A stretch of 64,000 nucleotides of DNA from NCBI GenBank assembly GCA_046706185.1, contig JBJKPR010000004.1, positions 1 to 64,000 on the forward strand, in the 5' to 3' direction. Below are positions 46,069-54,981 of this stretch, in pieces. The position numbers and the translations under genes were made by a program. The DNA comes from JAJZXY01 sp046706185 (GTDB lineage: Archaea; Thermoplasmatota; Thermoplasmata; Sysuiplasmatales; Sysuiplasmataceae). The first letter of the stretch is position 1. Every line of letters starts with the position of its first letter. The notes beneath the pieces are model-generated. The model saw only the letters and a program-made list of their open reading frames with translations. It was not told the DNA's origin and did not search any database.

Positions 46069-46305
46069 ATGGACAGACAAATGGTGATATCAGCAGTCAT
46101 CTCGGTTGTTCTCTTTGTCGTTATGGCCGCGGCTCTTGCCCCTGTGAACTGGTCAGCCATCGGTAACGCGGTGGCTGATACATCTGACATAGCGGCGCAG
46201 ATGTTTTCCCCCTCGGGATATGGTCTGACACTGCTCGTGGTTGCCGTACTGCTCGGTGCGTCCATGGTTGGCGGCGTCTACCTCGCGAAGGAGGAGTCGA
46301 AATGA
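46069..46305 (+). CDS. nuoJ2: Complex I-like subunit J, C-terminal part
   Basis: A 78-residue protein with two membrane helices (about 7-25 and 51-72) joined by a polar loop, matching the C-terminal half of NuoJ. The loop ends in SPSGYGLTLLVVAVLLGASMVG, here seen as SPSGYGL then LLGASMVGGVYLA, which fits the last NuoJ helix. It overlaps nuoK by 4 nt. Confidence 0.82.
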   Translation: MDRQMVISAVISVVLFVVMAAALAPVNWSAIGNAVADTSDIAAQMFSPSGYGLTLLVVAVLLGASMVGGVYLAKEESK

Positions 46306-46616
46306 TACCTGTCTCGTACGTCCTTGCCTTTTCTGCACTCCTGTTTGTGATAGGCGTGTTCGGTGTCCTCTACAGGCGCAATGCGATCATGGTGCTGCTT
46401 TCTATAGAGCTGATGCTCAATGCTGCGAACATAAACTTCGTCGCGTTCTCCAACACTGCTTCTAGCGCAACGGCTGCGGCCGACGGGCAGGTCTTTGCTC
46501 TGATATCCATAGCTGTGGCGGCCGCGGAGATTGCCGTTGGCCTTGCGATACTTCTTGTCCTCTGGAAGGCGAGCGATACCGTGGAAGTGAACGAAGTGGC
46601 AACACTGAGGTGGTAG
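46302..46616 (+). CDS. nuoK: Complex I-like subunit K
   Basis: NuoK/FpoK, 104 aa, three membrane helices. The conserved acidic residue in LLSIELMLNAANINF (helix 2) and a second Glu in AAAEIAVGLAILL (helix 3) are those needed for proton transfer. ATG 46302 overlaps nuoJ2 by 4 nt. Confidence 0.94.
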   Translation: MIPVSYVLAFSALLFVIGVFGVLYRRNAIMVLLSIELMLNAANINFVAFSNTASSATAAADGQVFALISIAVAAAEIAVGLAILLVLWKASDTVEVNEVATLRW

Positions 46617-46617
46617 T

Positions 46618-48684
46618 ACGGCTGCTTTCGTTTTCACCGCTCCAGGCGATCCTCTGCTGTACTTTGCATCGATCATTGCACTGTCACCGTTCATTGGTTT
46701 TGCCATCATAGCAGCAATCCCCTCCTCCAGGGCCAGGATAATAGAGTGGGTCAGTGTCCTGTCCGTGGGCATTTCGGCTGCAGTTTCACTGCTCATTCTC
46801 TACTTCGAGTTCATCGGAAATGGCGCAGGCGTCTATCCTACTGCGTACCAGCAGCAGATAGATTTCATCAACCTTGGGAGTGTGCATGGAACATCTGTCT
46901 ACCTCAATCTTGGTATCTACCTGGACTGGCTAGCGGTTGTGATGCTGGCCGCCGTCTCTCTTGTCAGCCTTCTAATTGTTATATACAGCGTGGGATACAT
47001 GCACGCCGAAGGAAGGAGAAGGAAGAGGTACTTCGGCGTCATCTCAATGTTCGTAGGCTCGATGCTCGGTCTGATACTGGCAAACAATCTTCTCGAACTC
47101 TACGTCTTCTGGGAACTCGTCGGCCTTGGCTCCTACCTGCTCATAGGCTTCTGGTACGAAAAGCCTTCAGCCGCAAGGGCAGCAAAGAAGGCATTCGTGG
47201 TCACAAGGTTCGGTGACATGTTCCTCCTGTTCGGCATAGTGCTCCTGCTGGGCATAGGCAATCACACTCTCGCATACTCCCAGCTTTTCTCTGCCTCCTC
47301 CATAGCAGCCCTCAACGGCTCGGGACTTCTGACAATCGCGACGCTTGCACTCTTCGGCGGCGCTATGGGCAAGAGCGCGCAGTTCCCGCTGCATGACTGG
47401 CTCGTAGATGCAATGGAGGGCCCTACACCTGTCTCTGCGATGATACACGGCGCCACGATGGTCAACGCAGGTGTCTACCTCGTCGCAAGGATGTACCCGC
47501 TCTTCACTCAGACGCCATTCAGCTCTCTCTTCGTCTCCTTTATCGGTGCCTTCACAGCCCTCTTCGCCGCAACGATGGCTCTCGGGACCTACGACATAAA
47601 GAGGGTCCTTGCCTTCTCCACAATAAGCCAGCTTGGCTACATGTTCATGGCGCTTGGTGCAGGCGCATTTATACTGGGTTCCGTCGGGCCGGCGACCAAC
47701 GGCGTACCAAACTACTCGCTTGGCTACTCGGCAGGCATGTTCCACCTTGTGAACCAGGCGATATTCAAGGCGCTCCTCTTCCTGGCGGCAGGGAGCGTTA
47801 TGCATGCGCTGGGAGGAATACAGGACATGAGACAGATGGGAGCGCTCCGTTCAAAGCTGAAGATAACATCTGTAACAATGCTGTTCGGCTCTCTCTCGCT
47901 CGCCGGTATCATACCTTTCAGCGGTTTCTTCAGCAAGGACGCAACGCTCGAGGCGGCCTTCGGCGGCATATCATACTCGTGGATATTCGTGTTGATATGG
48001 CTCTTCGGTGTCGCTGCCGCTTTCCTGACAGCTCTTTACATTTTCAGGCTCTGGTTCATGACATTTGCCGGCCGTTCAAAGGTGCCGGAGGGCGTGCACG
48101 TGCACGAGTCACCGCCTGTAATGACGGCGCCCCTTGTCATACTTGCTGTCCTGGCACTCGCTGTGGGGTTCGCTGTATTCGGCGTTGCCGGATTTGGAAT
48201 GGCCGTCCATTATCCAATCACATTCCAGGCGGGGACGCTATCTGTGCTGAGGACCCCCTACGTCGAGTTCAGCGGAGTGTTCGGTCTCCTGGCGGATCCG
48301 CTCACCTACCTCTCGCTGTTTCTTGCGTTTGCGGGCCTGCTCGTCGCATACACCGTCTGGTACAGGGAAAGGAGCCTCGAGTCTTTCATGTCAAGACCGC
48401 TCCCCCATGGTGTCTTCCGCGTCCTTTCTGAACGGTACTATTTCCCGCAGGCATACGACAAGATAGGCATGTGGCTGGGCTACGGCATAGGGCGTGGCCT
48501 TGATTTCTTCGACAGGAAGGTTGTGGACGGCTTCATCAACGGTGTCGGCGCTGTGTTTGTGGGGGCAGCGCAGAGGATAAGGAAGTCAGAGACAGGTTTT
48601 GTTCAGAATTACGCCTCAGTGATAATCGCTGCAGTGGTCGTGATTGTGGCCATACTCCTTCTCTTCCCCGGCATGGGGGTGTGA
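46618..48684 (+). CDS. nuoL: Complex I-like subunit L (antiporter-like)
   Basis: NuoL/FpoL, proton-pumping antiporter-like subunit, about 640-690 aa with 14 or more helices. Key segments are FWELVGLGSYLLIG (Glu of helix 5), the discontinuous helix HDWLVDAMEGPTPVSAMIHG, and the C-terminal lateral-helix region. The frame continues upstream of the first GTG (46765) through a clear membrane helix (YFASIIALSPFIGFAII). No ATG, GTG or TTG lies between the stop at 46606 and 46765. ACG 46618, 3 nt after the SD GAGGTGGT, or CTG 46654, must be the start; I use 46618. Confidence 0.88.
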   Translation, partial: TAAFVFTAPGDPLLYFASIIALSPFIGFAIIAAIPSSRARIIEWVSVLSVGISAAVSLLILYFEFIGNGAGVYPTAYQQQIDFINLGSVHGTSVYLNLGIYLDWLAVVMLAAVSLVSLLIVIYSVGYMHAEGRRRKRYFGVISMFVGSMLGLILANNLLELYVFWELVGLGSYLLIGFWYEKPSAARAAKKAFVVTRFGDMFLLFGIVLLLGIGNHTLAYSQLFSASSIAALNGSGLLTIATLALFGGAMGKSAQFPLHDWLVDAMEGPTPVSAMIHGATMVNAGVYLVARMYPLFTQTPFSSLFVSFIGAFTALFAATMALGTYDIKRVLAFSTISQLGYMFMALGAGAFILGSVGPATNGVPNYSLGYSAGMFHLVNQAIFKALLFLAAGSVMHALGGIQDMRQMGALRSKLKITSVTMLFGSLSLAGIIPFSGFFSKDATLEAAFGGISYSWIFVLIWLFGVAAAFLTALYIFRLWFMTFAGRSKVPEGVHVHESPPVMTAPLVILAVLALAVGFAVFGVAGFGMAVHYPITFQAGTLSVLRTPYVEFSGVFGLLADPLTYLSLFLAFAGLLVAYTVWYRERSLESFMSRPLPHGVFRVLSERYYFPQAYDKIGMWLGYGIGRGLDFFDRKVVDGFINGVGAVFVGAAQRIRKSETGFVQNYASVIIAAVVVIVAILLLFPGMGV

Positions 48685-48687
48685 GAA

Positions 48688-50226
48688 ATGTTTCCTCTGA
48701 TTTCACTCATGATACTCTTCCCTTTCATAGGCTTCGCTCTTCTCATGGCGATGCCAGCAAGGCTTGGCCAGAACAGGATGGTCGCCGCTGTTTTCAGCGG
48801 CATATCTCTTGTTCTGGGCATCTACATGCTACTGGCGTTCAACTACGGAAACCCGGGAATGCAGATGACCGAGCACTACACCTGGATAGATACGCTCTAC
48901 TTCCCCATCACCTATTCGGTCGGCGTCGACGGGATAGCGCTGCCCATGGTCTTTCTTTCTGTCCTTCTGAGCTTTCTAGTCGTCATATTCTCATGGGATG
49001 TATCGCACAGGTCAAACCAGTACTTCGCCATGCTGATGCTGACTGAAGTGGGTGTTCTCGGTGTTTTCACCGTCACCAACTACTTTGTCTTCTACCTGTT
49101 CTGGGAAGCGGTTCTCATACCGATGTTCTTCATAATACTGGTGTGGGGATCTCCGAGGCGCGTTTACTCGGCCACCAAGTTCTTCATATACACTCATGCC
49201 TCGAGCCTTGTCATGCTCCTCTCCTTCTTCGCGCTTTACTTCCAGTATCATCAGGCCACAGGCAACTTCAGCTTCTCGATGGAGAAGATAAACAGCATAT
49301 CACCTGCGTTCGGCTCCTACTTCCAGCTTGTTGTGTTTGTGGGTCTCTTCTTCGGCTTCATAGTCAAGATGCCAGTGTTCCCCTTCCACACGTGGCTCCC
49401 GGATGCTCACACCGACGCACCGACGGGCGGTAGCGTACTGCTTGCCGGTCTGCTCATCAAGATGGGCTCGTTCGGTATAATCAGGATAGCAGTTCCGGCC
49501 CTTCCGCTGGGTGCGAAGATGATCGAGGACTGGATAGTTGTTCTGGCAGTGATAAGCATACTCTACGGGGCCTGGGTGAGCATGGCACAGAAGGACATAA
49601 AGAGGATGATCGCAAACTCCTCCATAAGCCACATGGGCCTTGTGCTGCTCGCCATCGCAGCATCAGTCTTCAGCATGAGCGACGCGACAGGCAGCTGGAC
49701 AATGAATACAATCGGCATTTCGGTGGCGGATTTCCAGATGTTCGCCCACGGACTGATCACTGCGGTCCTCTTCATGTCCGCAGGCGTAATCCAGCATCAC
49801 GCGGGAACAAGGGATATGGACAAGCTTAGCGGCCTCGGAAAACATATGCCTGCGCTTTCCACATTCATGATGGCAGGCTTCCTTGCATCGCTCGGCCTGC
49901 CGGGCATGGTCGGTTTTGTAGCCGAATTCAGCGTTTTCTATGTGACATACCTCAGCTTCAACATCTACCTCATCATACCGATAGTGACTGTTGTCATTAC
50001 GATCGGGTATTACACATGGGCGCTTCAGCGGACGATTTTCGGCCCCGAGACTGACAAGCTGGACTATGCACACCTGCACGATTCGAACTGGTATGAGATC
50101 CTTCCCATGGCCGTACTTGTCATCGTGATCGTTGTGTTCGGCGTTGTGCCCTGGGTGATGTTCAATCCCATCAACGGAGCCGTTGCACACTGGTACGGCA
50201 GCTTCCTCGGGGGAGTGCTGCCATGA
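48688..50226 (+). CDS. nuoM: Complex I-like subunit M (antiporter-like)
   Basis: NuoM/FpoM, 512 aa, about 14 helices. Conserved features are VFYLFWEAVLIPMFFIIL (helix-5 Glu), FHTWLPDAHTDAPTGGSVLL with the discontinuous helix, and the Lys-bearing segments of the pumping channel. ATG 48688 follows nuoL by 3 nt and the end overlaps nuoN by 4 nt. Confidence 0.95.
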   Translation: MFPLISLMILFPFIGFALLMAMPARLGQNRMVAAVFSGISLVLGIYMLLAFNYGNPGMQMTEHYTWIDTLYFPITYSVGVDGIALPMVFLSVLLSFLVVIFSWDVSHRSNQYFAMLMLTEVGVLGVFTVTNYFVFYLFWEAVLIPMFFIILVWGSPRRVYSATKFFIYTHASSLVMLLSFFALYFQYHQATGNFSFSMEKINSISPAFGSYFQLVVFVGLFFGFIVKMPVFPFHTWLPDAHTDAPTGGSVLLAGLLIKMGSFGIIRIAVPALPLGAKMIEDWIVVLAVISILYGAWVSMAQKDIKRMIANSSISHMGLVLLAIAASVFSMSDATGSWTMNTIGISVADFQMFAHGLITAVLFMSAGVIQHHAGTRDMDKLSGLGKHMPALSTFMMAGFLASLGLPGMVGFVAEFSVFYVTYLSFNIYLIIPIVTVVITIGYYTWALQRTIFGPETDKLDYAHLHDSNWYEILPMAVLVIVIVVFGVVPWVMFNPINGAVAHWYGSFLGGVLP

Positions 50227-51725
50227 TTGACTTCTTCGCCTCCGGCATGTCTCCCATCATAGCGATGGTGATCGGCGCACTTGTGATCGCAGGCGTATCG
50301 TTCTGGGTTTCAAACAGGGTACTTGCCTCGCTTTCACTCGCAACAATGCTTGTGACATTCGCTCTGCTCTCCATGCTCACGGGCGGTGTCATACCGATGC
50401 CGCAGACATTCCACAGCGTGCTGACAGAGGACGCATTTGCTGTCGTCTTTCAGTTCATATTTGTCGCCGTCGGTTTCCTTGCCGTGCTCACTTCAGTCAG
50501 GTACATCGAGCAGGACAGGAACCAGGGCGAATACTACAGCCTGCTCATGCTCTCCATCGTTGGAATGATGGTTGTCGCCGCCTCAACCGACCTCATAACC
50601 ATGTTCGTGGGAATAGCGCTTACCGGTCTTTCAAGCGCATCCATCACCGCCTTCAGGAAACACGACAGGACGGGCGCGGAAGCTGCAATGAAATTCTACA
50701 TAATCAGCGCGCTGTCAGCCGGGCTTGCACTGTACGGCATTTCTCTGATATACGGCCTTACTCACACGCTGCAGCTCTCTTCAGTTGCGCAGTCGCTCTC
50801 TGGAATAGGTCCGTCAAGTCCAGAATACGGTACAGCCGTACTTGCTGCGGTCCTGCTGATTGCAGGCTTCGGCTTCGAAATAGCTGTTGTGCCGTTCCAC
50901 ATGTGGGCCCCAGATGTCTACGAGGGCTCGCCAACGCCAGTTTCAGGAATGCTTACATCAGGGTCGAAGAAGGTCGGAATAGCAGCCATATTCAAGATAT
51001 TCATGATTGCCCTCATTGCTCTCCGGGCGGAATGGGCACCTCTGTTTACTGTGCTTGCAATACTCACGATGTCAGTGGGCAATGTAACAGCACTCAGGCA
51101 GGATAACGTGAAGAGGATGCTTGCCTACTCAAGCATAGGACAGGCAGGATACATGCTTATTTCACTGCCTGTCTTTGCGGCGGCCTACGCGGCCGGGCAG
51201 TCAAACCTCGAGTACCTTTCAATCTCCTACGGCATCTTCCAGATAATGACCCATTCCATCGCCACAGTGGGTGCCTTCGGCATAGTGGCAGTCATGTCTA
51301 CGAGCATTCTTGGCATGGACTACGACAGCTTCAGGGGACTGTTCAAGTCAAACAAGTTGCTTTCCATTTCTATGACCATCTTCCTCTTTTCACTTCTGGG
51401 AATGCCGCTCCTCGCTGGCTTCGACAGCAAACTGCTCATTTTCTCATCAGCTGTGGGCGGCTCTCTCATTGGGGGGTATTCGTGGCTGATATGGCTGGCC
51501 ATATTCGGAATACTCAACAGCGCCGTTTCACTGATATATTATGTCAGACTTGTTCGCAATATATACACCGATTCCGATAGTGCGCCCTCTGCCTACAAGA
51601 TGTCCCGCTTTGCTGTCGTGGCAATTGTCGCCGCGGCTGTGGCAGTGGTCGTCATAGGCGTCTATCCTGCACCTTTCATAAATGCATGCAACCAGGCCGC
51701 ACAGGCGCTCATGTCTGAATTATGA
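50223..51725 (+). CDS. nuoN: Complex I-like subunit N (antiporter-like)
   Basis: NuoN/FpoN, 500 aa, about 14 helices. Signatures are FHMWAPDVYEGSPTPVSGML followed by the Lys pair SGSKKVG, and YSSIGQAGYMLI. It ends the operon; no NuoE, F or G and no FpoF or FpoO is seen in the next genes. The complex therefore has only the membrane arm and the B-C-D-I connecting part, so an electron donor other than NADH through NuoEFG is expected. Confidence 0.95.
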   Translation: MIDFFASGMSPIIAMVIGALVIAGVSFWVSNRVLASLSLATMLVTFALLSMLTGGVIPMPQTFHSVLTEDAFAVVFQFIFVAVGFLAVLTSVRYIEQDRNQGEYYSLLMLSIVGMMVVAASTDLITMFVGIALTGLSSASITAFRKHDRTGAEAAMKFYIISALSAGLALYGISLIYGLTHTLQLSSVAQSLSGIGPSSPEYGTAVLAAVLLIAGFGFEIAVVPFHMWAPDVYEGSPTPVSGMLTSGSKKVGIAAIFKIFMIALIALRAEWAPLFTVLAILTMSVGNVTALRQDNVKRMLAYSSIGQAGYMLISLPVFAAAYAAGQSNLEYLSISYGIFQIMTHSIATVGAFGIVAVMSTSILGMDYDSFRGLFKSNKLLSISMTIFLFSLLGMPLLAGFDSKLLIFSSAVGGSLIGGYSWLIWLAIFGILNSAVSLIYYVRLVRNIYTDSDSAPSAYKMSRFAVVAIVAAAVAVVVIGVYPAPFINACNQAAQALMSEL

Positions 51726-51737
51726 AGGTCGAATGTG

Positions 51738-51745
51738 TTAAATAG
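51738..51745 (+). promoter_or_regulatory. TATA box for the rpsM-rpsD-rpsK-rpoD operon
   Basis: TTAAATAG predicts transcription from about 51765. A strong SD, GAGGTTGAT (51772-51780), lies 5 nt before TTG 51786, so this ribosomal operon has a short leader, in contrast to leaderless genes nearby. Confidence 0.45.
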
Positions 51746-51785
51746 ATAAACCATTTTGGCAAATATTGAATGAGGTTGATTCACG

Positions 51786-52367
51786 TTGGCTGAAGGAGAA
51801 GAGGTATCCAAGGCAGATTTTCACTTCATAGTTCACATAGCCAATACCGACCTTGACGGAAACAAGAAGTCGGTTGTTGCACTGATGAACGTCAGGGGAC
51901 TCGGCAAGAGGGTAGCCGAGAAGGTCGCTGAGATTTCCGGTCTGGACAGGAACAGGAAGATCGGTTCATACAATGAAGAGAAGTTTGCAGAGATAGAGAG
52001 TGCAATTTCATCGATTTCGAAGGACTTCCCTGAGTGGATGGTAAACAGGCAGCGGGAGTTTGAGACTGGGACAAGCAGGCATGCAATCGGCACCGATATT
52101 GACATGGCTGTCAGGGAAGATATCAACAGGATGAAGATGATCCGCAGCTACAAGGGCATAAGGCACGAGACAGGTCAGAAGGTGAGGGGCCAGAGGACCC
52201 GTTCCAACGGGAGGACTGGACTTACAATGGGTGTTACGAGAGCTAGGGCGGCAGGAGCACCTGGTGCAGCACCTGAGGCGGCACCCGCCGCCACGGCTGC
52301 TCCCGCGGCTGCGGCCAAGCCGGCAGCCAAGCCTGCGGCAAAGGCTGAACCTGCAAAGGAAAAGTGA
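51786..52367 (+). CDS. rpsM: Ribosomal protein S13 (uS13) with Ala/Pro-rich tail
   Basis: Archaeal uS13, 193 aa, longer than the usual 150 or so. The core contains LMNVRGLGKRVAEKVAEI and KGIRHETGQKVRGQRTRSNGR (split as KGIRHETGQ and VRGQRTRSNGR), typical of archaeal S13. After about residue 150 the chain becomes a low-complexity Ala/Pro/Lys tail (GAPGAAPEAAPAAT, then repeated AAKPAAK). TTG start with SD. It is followed after 16 nt by rpsD. Confidence 0.95.
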   Translation: MAEGEEVSKADFHFIVHIANTDLDGNKKSVVALMNVRGLGKRVAEKVAEISGLDRNRKIGSYNEEKFAEIESAISSISKDFPEWMVNRQREFETGTSRHAIGTDIDMAVREDINRMKMIRSYKGIRHETGQKVRGQRTRSNGRTGLTMGVTRARAAGAPGAAPEAAPAATAAPAAAAKPAAKPAAKAEPAKEK

Positions 52368-52383
52368 TTGACGGAGTGTTTAA

Positions 52384-53112
52384 ATGGGCGACCCGAAGTT
52401 TCCAATCAGAAAATACGACAGGCCTTCCCATCCGTGGGAAGGGGAGCGTATAAAGAGGGAGAGCAACCTTGTTTTCAAGTACGGTCTGAAGAACAAGAAG
52501 GAGCTCTGGAAGGTACAGTCATTCCTCAGGGAAGTGAGGAGGCAGGCAAGGACGCTCCAGGCAAGAAACAGGACGGGCGACCAGCAAAGTGCCAAGGAGA
52601 CACAGGCACTCCTGCTCAAGTGCCAGAGGCTGGGGCTCGTCCAGGAGAATGCAGACCTCAACGATCTGCTCCTCATCGGCCTGGAAGACGTGCTGTCAAG
52701 GAGGCTCCAGACTGTCGCGTTCAAGAAAGGGATGGCACACACAATAACACAGGCCAGGCAGTTCATAGTTCACGGGCATGTAAGCCTCAACGGAAGGAGG
52801 TTCACCGTTCCAGGATACATTGTGCGCAAGGGCGAAGACGAGCAGATCGCATACAGCGGGGCGTCACCGATGGCGAGCGACATGCATCCGATGAGGCCGG
52901 AACCGGGGTTCATAGGGGTCCTGAAGGAGCCCAGGCAGGAATCAGAGGAGCAGGGACGGTTCGGCCGGGGTGGGCAGAGAAGGGGCCCGCGGAGAGGGGG
53001 CAGGCCAACTGCGCCTCCATCGGCCCCTCCACGCACCAGGCAGCCTGAAGCAAAGACTGAAGCAGGTGCATCTGCGCCTGGAGACGACAAGGCAAACGAT
53101 GCGGAGAAGTGA
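52384..53112 (+). CDS. rpsD: Ribosomal protein S4 (uS4) with low-complexity C-terminal tail
   Basis: Archaeal uS4, 242 aa against about 170-190 usually. The N-terminus GDPKFPIRKYDRPSHPW and the S4 RNA-binding domain (DVLSRRLQTVAFKKGMAHT, ARQFIVHGHVSLNG) are clear. From about residue 180 the tail is Gly/Arg-rich (GRGGQRRGPRRGGR) and then Pro/Ala-rich. ATG 52384. It is followed after 6 nt by rpsK. Confidence 0.95.
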   Translation: MGDPKFPIRKYDRPSHPWEGERIKRESNLVFKYGLKNKKELWKVQSFLREVRRQARTLQARNRTGDQQSAKETQALLLKCQRLGLVQENADLNDLLLIGLEDVLSRRLQTVAFKKGMAHTITQARQFIVHGHVSLNGRRFTVPGYIVRKGEDEQIAYSGASPMASDMHPMRPEPGFIGVLKEPRQESEEQGRFGRGGQRRGPRRGGRPTAPPSAPPRTRQPEAKTEAGASAPGDDKANDAEK

Positions 53113-53118
53113 GGAACC

Positions 53119-53502
53119 ATGAGCAAGATAGGCATTGCCAACATTTACGCGAGCTACAACAACATACTGATTACGGTCACGGACATCACTGGTGCGGAGA
53201 CACTTGCAAAGTGCACCGGTGGAATGGTTGTAAAGGCGGCAAAGGATGAATCTTCCCCATATGCTGCCATGAGGGCTGCAGAGCGTGTGGCAGAGCAGAT
53301 CAAGGAGAAGGGCGTGGACACAGTCCATGTAAGGGTCAGGGCACCTGGCGGCAACAAGTCGCCGTCGCCCGGACCGGGCGCCCAGGCCGCCATCAGGGCT
53401 CTTGCGAGGGCGGGTCTCAAGATCGGCAGGATTGAGGATGTTACACCAGTGCCGCACGACGGGACAAAGAAGAAGGGCGGAAGACGCGGACGGAGAATGT
53501 AG
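53119..53502 (+). CDS. rpsK: Ribosomal protein S11 (uS11)
   Basis: uS11, 127 aa, normal length. YASYNNILITVTDITGAET, SPYAAMRAAERVAEQ, RAPGGNKSPSPGPGAQAAIRAL (seen as two overlapping parts, RAPGGNKSP and GPGAQAAIRAL) and VTPVPHDGTKKKGGRRGRR are diagnostic of the archaeal form. ATG start. rpoD follows after 12 nt. Confidence 0.97.
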   Translation: MSKIGIANIYASYNNILITVTDITGAETLAKCTGGMVVKAAKDESSPYAAMRAAERVAEQIKEKGVDTVHVRVRAPGGNKSPSPGPGAQAAIRALARAGLKIGRIEDVTPVPHDGTKKKGGRRGRRM

Positions 53503-53514
53503 ACGGGTGCATCG

Positions 53515-54345
53515 ATGGACATAGAAATAAGGGAAATGAGGGAAAACTACACCCGTTTCGTTATAAATGAGGCAAGCCCGCAGCTTGCCAACAGTCTCAG
53601 GCGGGTGCTCATCTCGGACGTGCCGAAGATGGCCATACACAACGTTGAGTTCCACCTTGGTCCGATAATGGGCGAGGACGGGAAGGAGTTCGAGAGCGTC
53701 ACACCCCTCTTTGACGAGATCATAGCTCACAGGCTGGGGCTCGTGCCCCTCCCGACGTATCTAGACGAGTTCAATTTCAGGTCCCAGTGCACATGCAAGG
53801 GGGAGGGATGCCCCAGCTGCACAGTGATGTATTCGCTGAACAAGAAGGGACCAAACACTGTCTATTCCGGCGACCTTGAGCCTCTTGGTAGCGACAAGTT
53901 CAGGGTGAAGGATGAGTTCATACCGATAGTGAAGCTCGGACCTAACCAGGCCATACTCGTCTACGCGACCGCCGAGCTGGGAACGGGGAAACAGCATGCG
54001 AAGTTCCAGGCTGTACAGGCACCTGGCTACAGGTATTATCCGAACATCAATTTCAACTATGACAAGCTGGATGTCGAGAAGTTCGACGTTGGATGCTGCC
54101 CGGTACGCATACTAGAGAAGAAGGAGGGCAAGATTGCAGTCAACGACGTGGAGAAATGCACCCTGTGCAAAGCATGCGTTGACGCAGCGCCGAAGGGCGC
54201 TGTAACAGTCACTGGCGACGACACCAGGTTTGTCTTCCAGTTCGAGACCGACTCCTCCGTTTCAGCCTCAACAGCACTTCTGAAGGCATCGGACATACTG
54301 GAAAAGGAGTCCGCGAATCTGGCAAGCGCTGCCTCAGCCCTCTGA
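53515..54345 (+). CDS. rpoD: RNA polymerase subunit D (Rpo3) with Cys-rich FeS domain
   Basis: Archaeal Rpo3, 276 aa, the alpha-type assembly subunit. The N-terminal dimerisation motif ANSLRRVLISDVP is intact. A zinc-loop-like Cys set (C92, C94, C99, C102: QCTCKGEGCPSC) resembles that of Rpb3. Further on, C194-C195 and CTLCKAC (C215, C218, C221) match the ferredoxin-like insert that binds one [4Fe-4S] cluster in some archaea. The next Cys expected in a normal ferredoxin motif is Ala (VDAAP), so at most one cluster is likely. Its 3' end overlaps the convergent HAD gene by 12 nt. Confidence 0.95.
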   Translation: MDIEIREMRENYTRFVINEASPQLANSLRRVLISDVPKMAIHNVEFHLGPIMGEDGKEFESVTPLFDEIIAHRLGLVPLPTYLDEFNFRSQCTCKGEGCPSCTVMYSLNKKGPNTVYSGDLEPLGSDKFRVKDEFIPIVKLGPNQAILVYATAELGTGKQHAKFQAVQAPGYRYYPNINFNYDKLDVEKFDVGCCPVRILEKKEGKIAVNDVEKCTLCKACVDAAPKGAVTVTGDDTRFVFQFETDSSVSASTALLKASDILEKESANLASAASAL

Positions 54346-54981
54346 GCACATATCTGCTATTGTCCTGACAACGTCCATCATATCAGTTGTGTTGATGGAT
54401 GCGTCAGCCCTCCTGATCGCACCCCTGATTCTCGTGTTCAGCGCTATTCCCATTCCTGCAATTCCGAACACGTCTGCATCGGACAGACCATCGCCAACAT
54501 GGACGACTGAGCTGCGCGGCACACTCTCCCTCCTGCACATCTCGTTCAGCCATCCAACCTTGTCAGCATGAACGCCGTGTGCTCTGCAGATGATGCCGTT
54601 CCGTACGCTCTGCCTGGCGCATCTGAAGCCGTCCATACCGTACTTTTCAGCATACCACCTGCAAACATAGTCAGGGTTGTGCGTCAGCAGGTATGTCCTG
54701 AACCCCCTGTCCTTCAGGTACCGTATGCCTGAAGCTATGTTCTCAAGCCTGGGCGTGTCCTCAAGCATTTTCTCCACGCTGTCGAGCGGGAGGCCTGCAG
54801 CTATATTGAGCAGATTGGCAAGATGCTCGTCCTCCCCTATCATGCCAGCCCTGAACGCGCTTGTGCTCTCAATGTAACTGTCCAGCCTTCCTGAGCTGCT
54901 TGCTATGTAGAACCAGCCATGTCCTATGGTAAGTGTTCCGTCAATGTCAAACGAGACAACGTTGCATCTCAATGCAATCAC
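54334..54981 (-). CDS. HAD-superfamily phosphatase (SerB-like)
   Basis: HAD hydrolase, 215 aa. Motif I SFDIDGTLT carries the nucleophile and acid Asp, motif II is LLTHNPD, and motif IV HVGDGLSDADVFGIAG is typical of small-molecule phosphatases such as phosphoserine phosphatase. The cap region is helical. GTG 54981 overlaps the DP2 stop (GTGA), so it is translated with the DNA polymerase gene. Substrate unknown; the coupling to DP2 may be coincidental. Confidence 0.82.
   Translation of the reverse strand: MIALRCNVVSFDIDGTLTIGHGWFYIASSSGRLDSYIESTSAFRAGMIGEDEHLANLLNIAAGLPLDSVEKMLEDTPRLENIASGIRYLKDRGFRTYLLTHNPDYVCRWYAEKYGMDGFRCARQSVRNGIICRAHGVHADKVGWLNEMCRRESVPRSSVVHVGDGLSDADVFGIAGMGIALNTRIRGAIRRADASINTTDMMDVVRTIADMCSEG

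Noticed and set aside
45796..46305. Frameshifted nuoJ
   Set aside because: The two halves have separate starts and an 18-nt gap, and a two-gene NuoJ/FpoJ is known in other archaea.
52368..53048. A 226-codon plus-strand frame overlapping rpsD
   Set aside because: The rpsD frame encodes an unmistakable S4 protein; this one is a highly charged Gly/Arg/Gln shadow.
52942..53730. A 262-codon minus-strand frame over rpsD, rpsK and rpoD
   Set aside because: It spans three intact plus-strand genes and shows no family motif.
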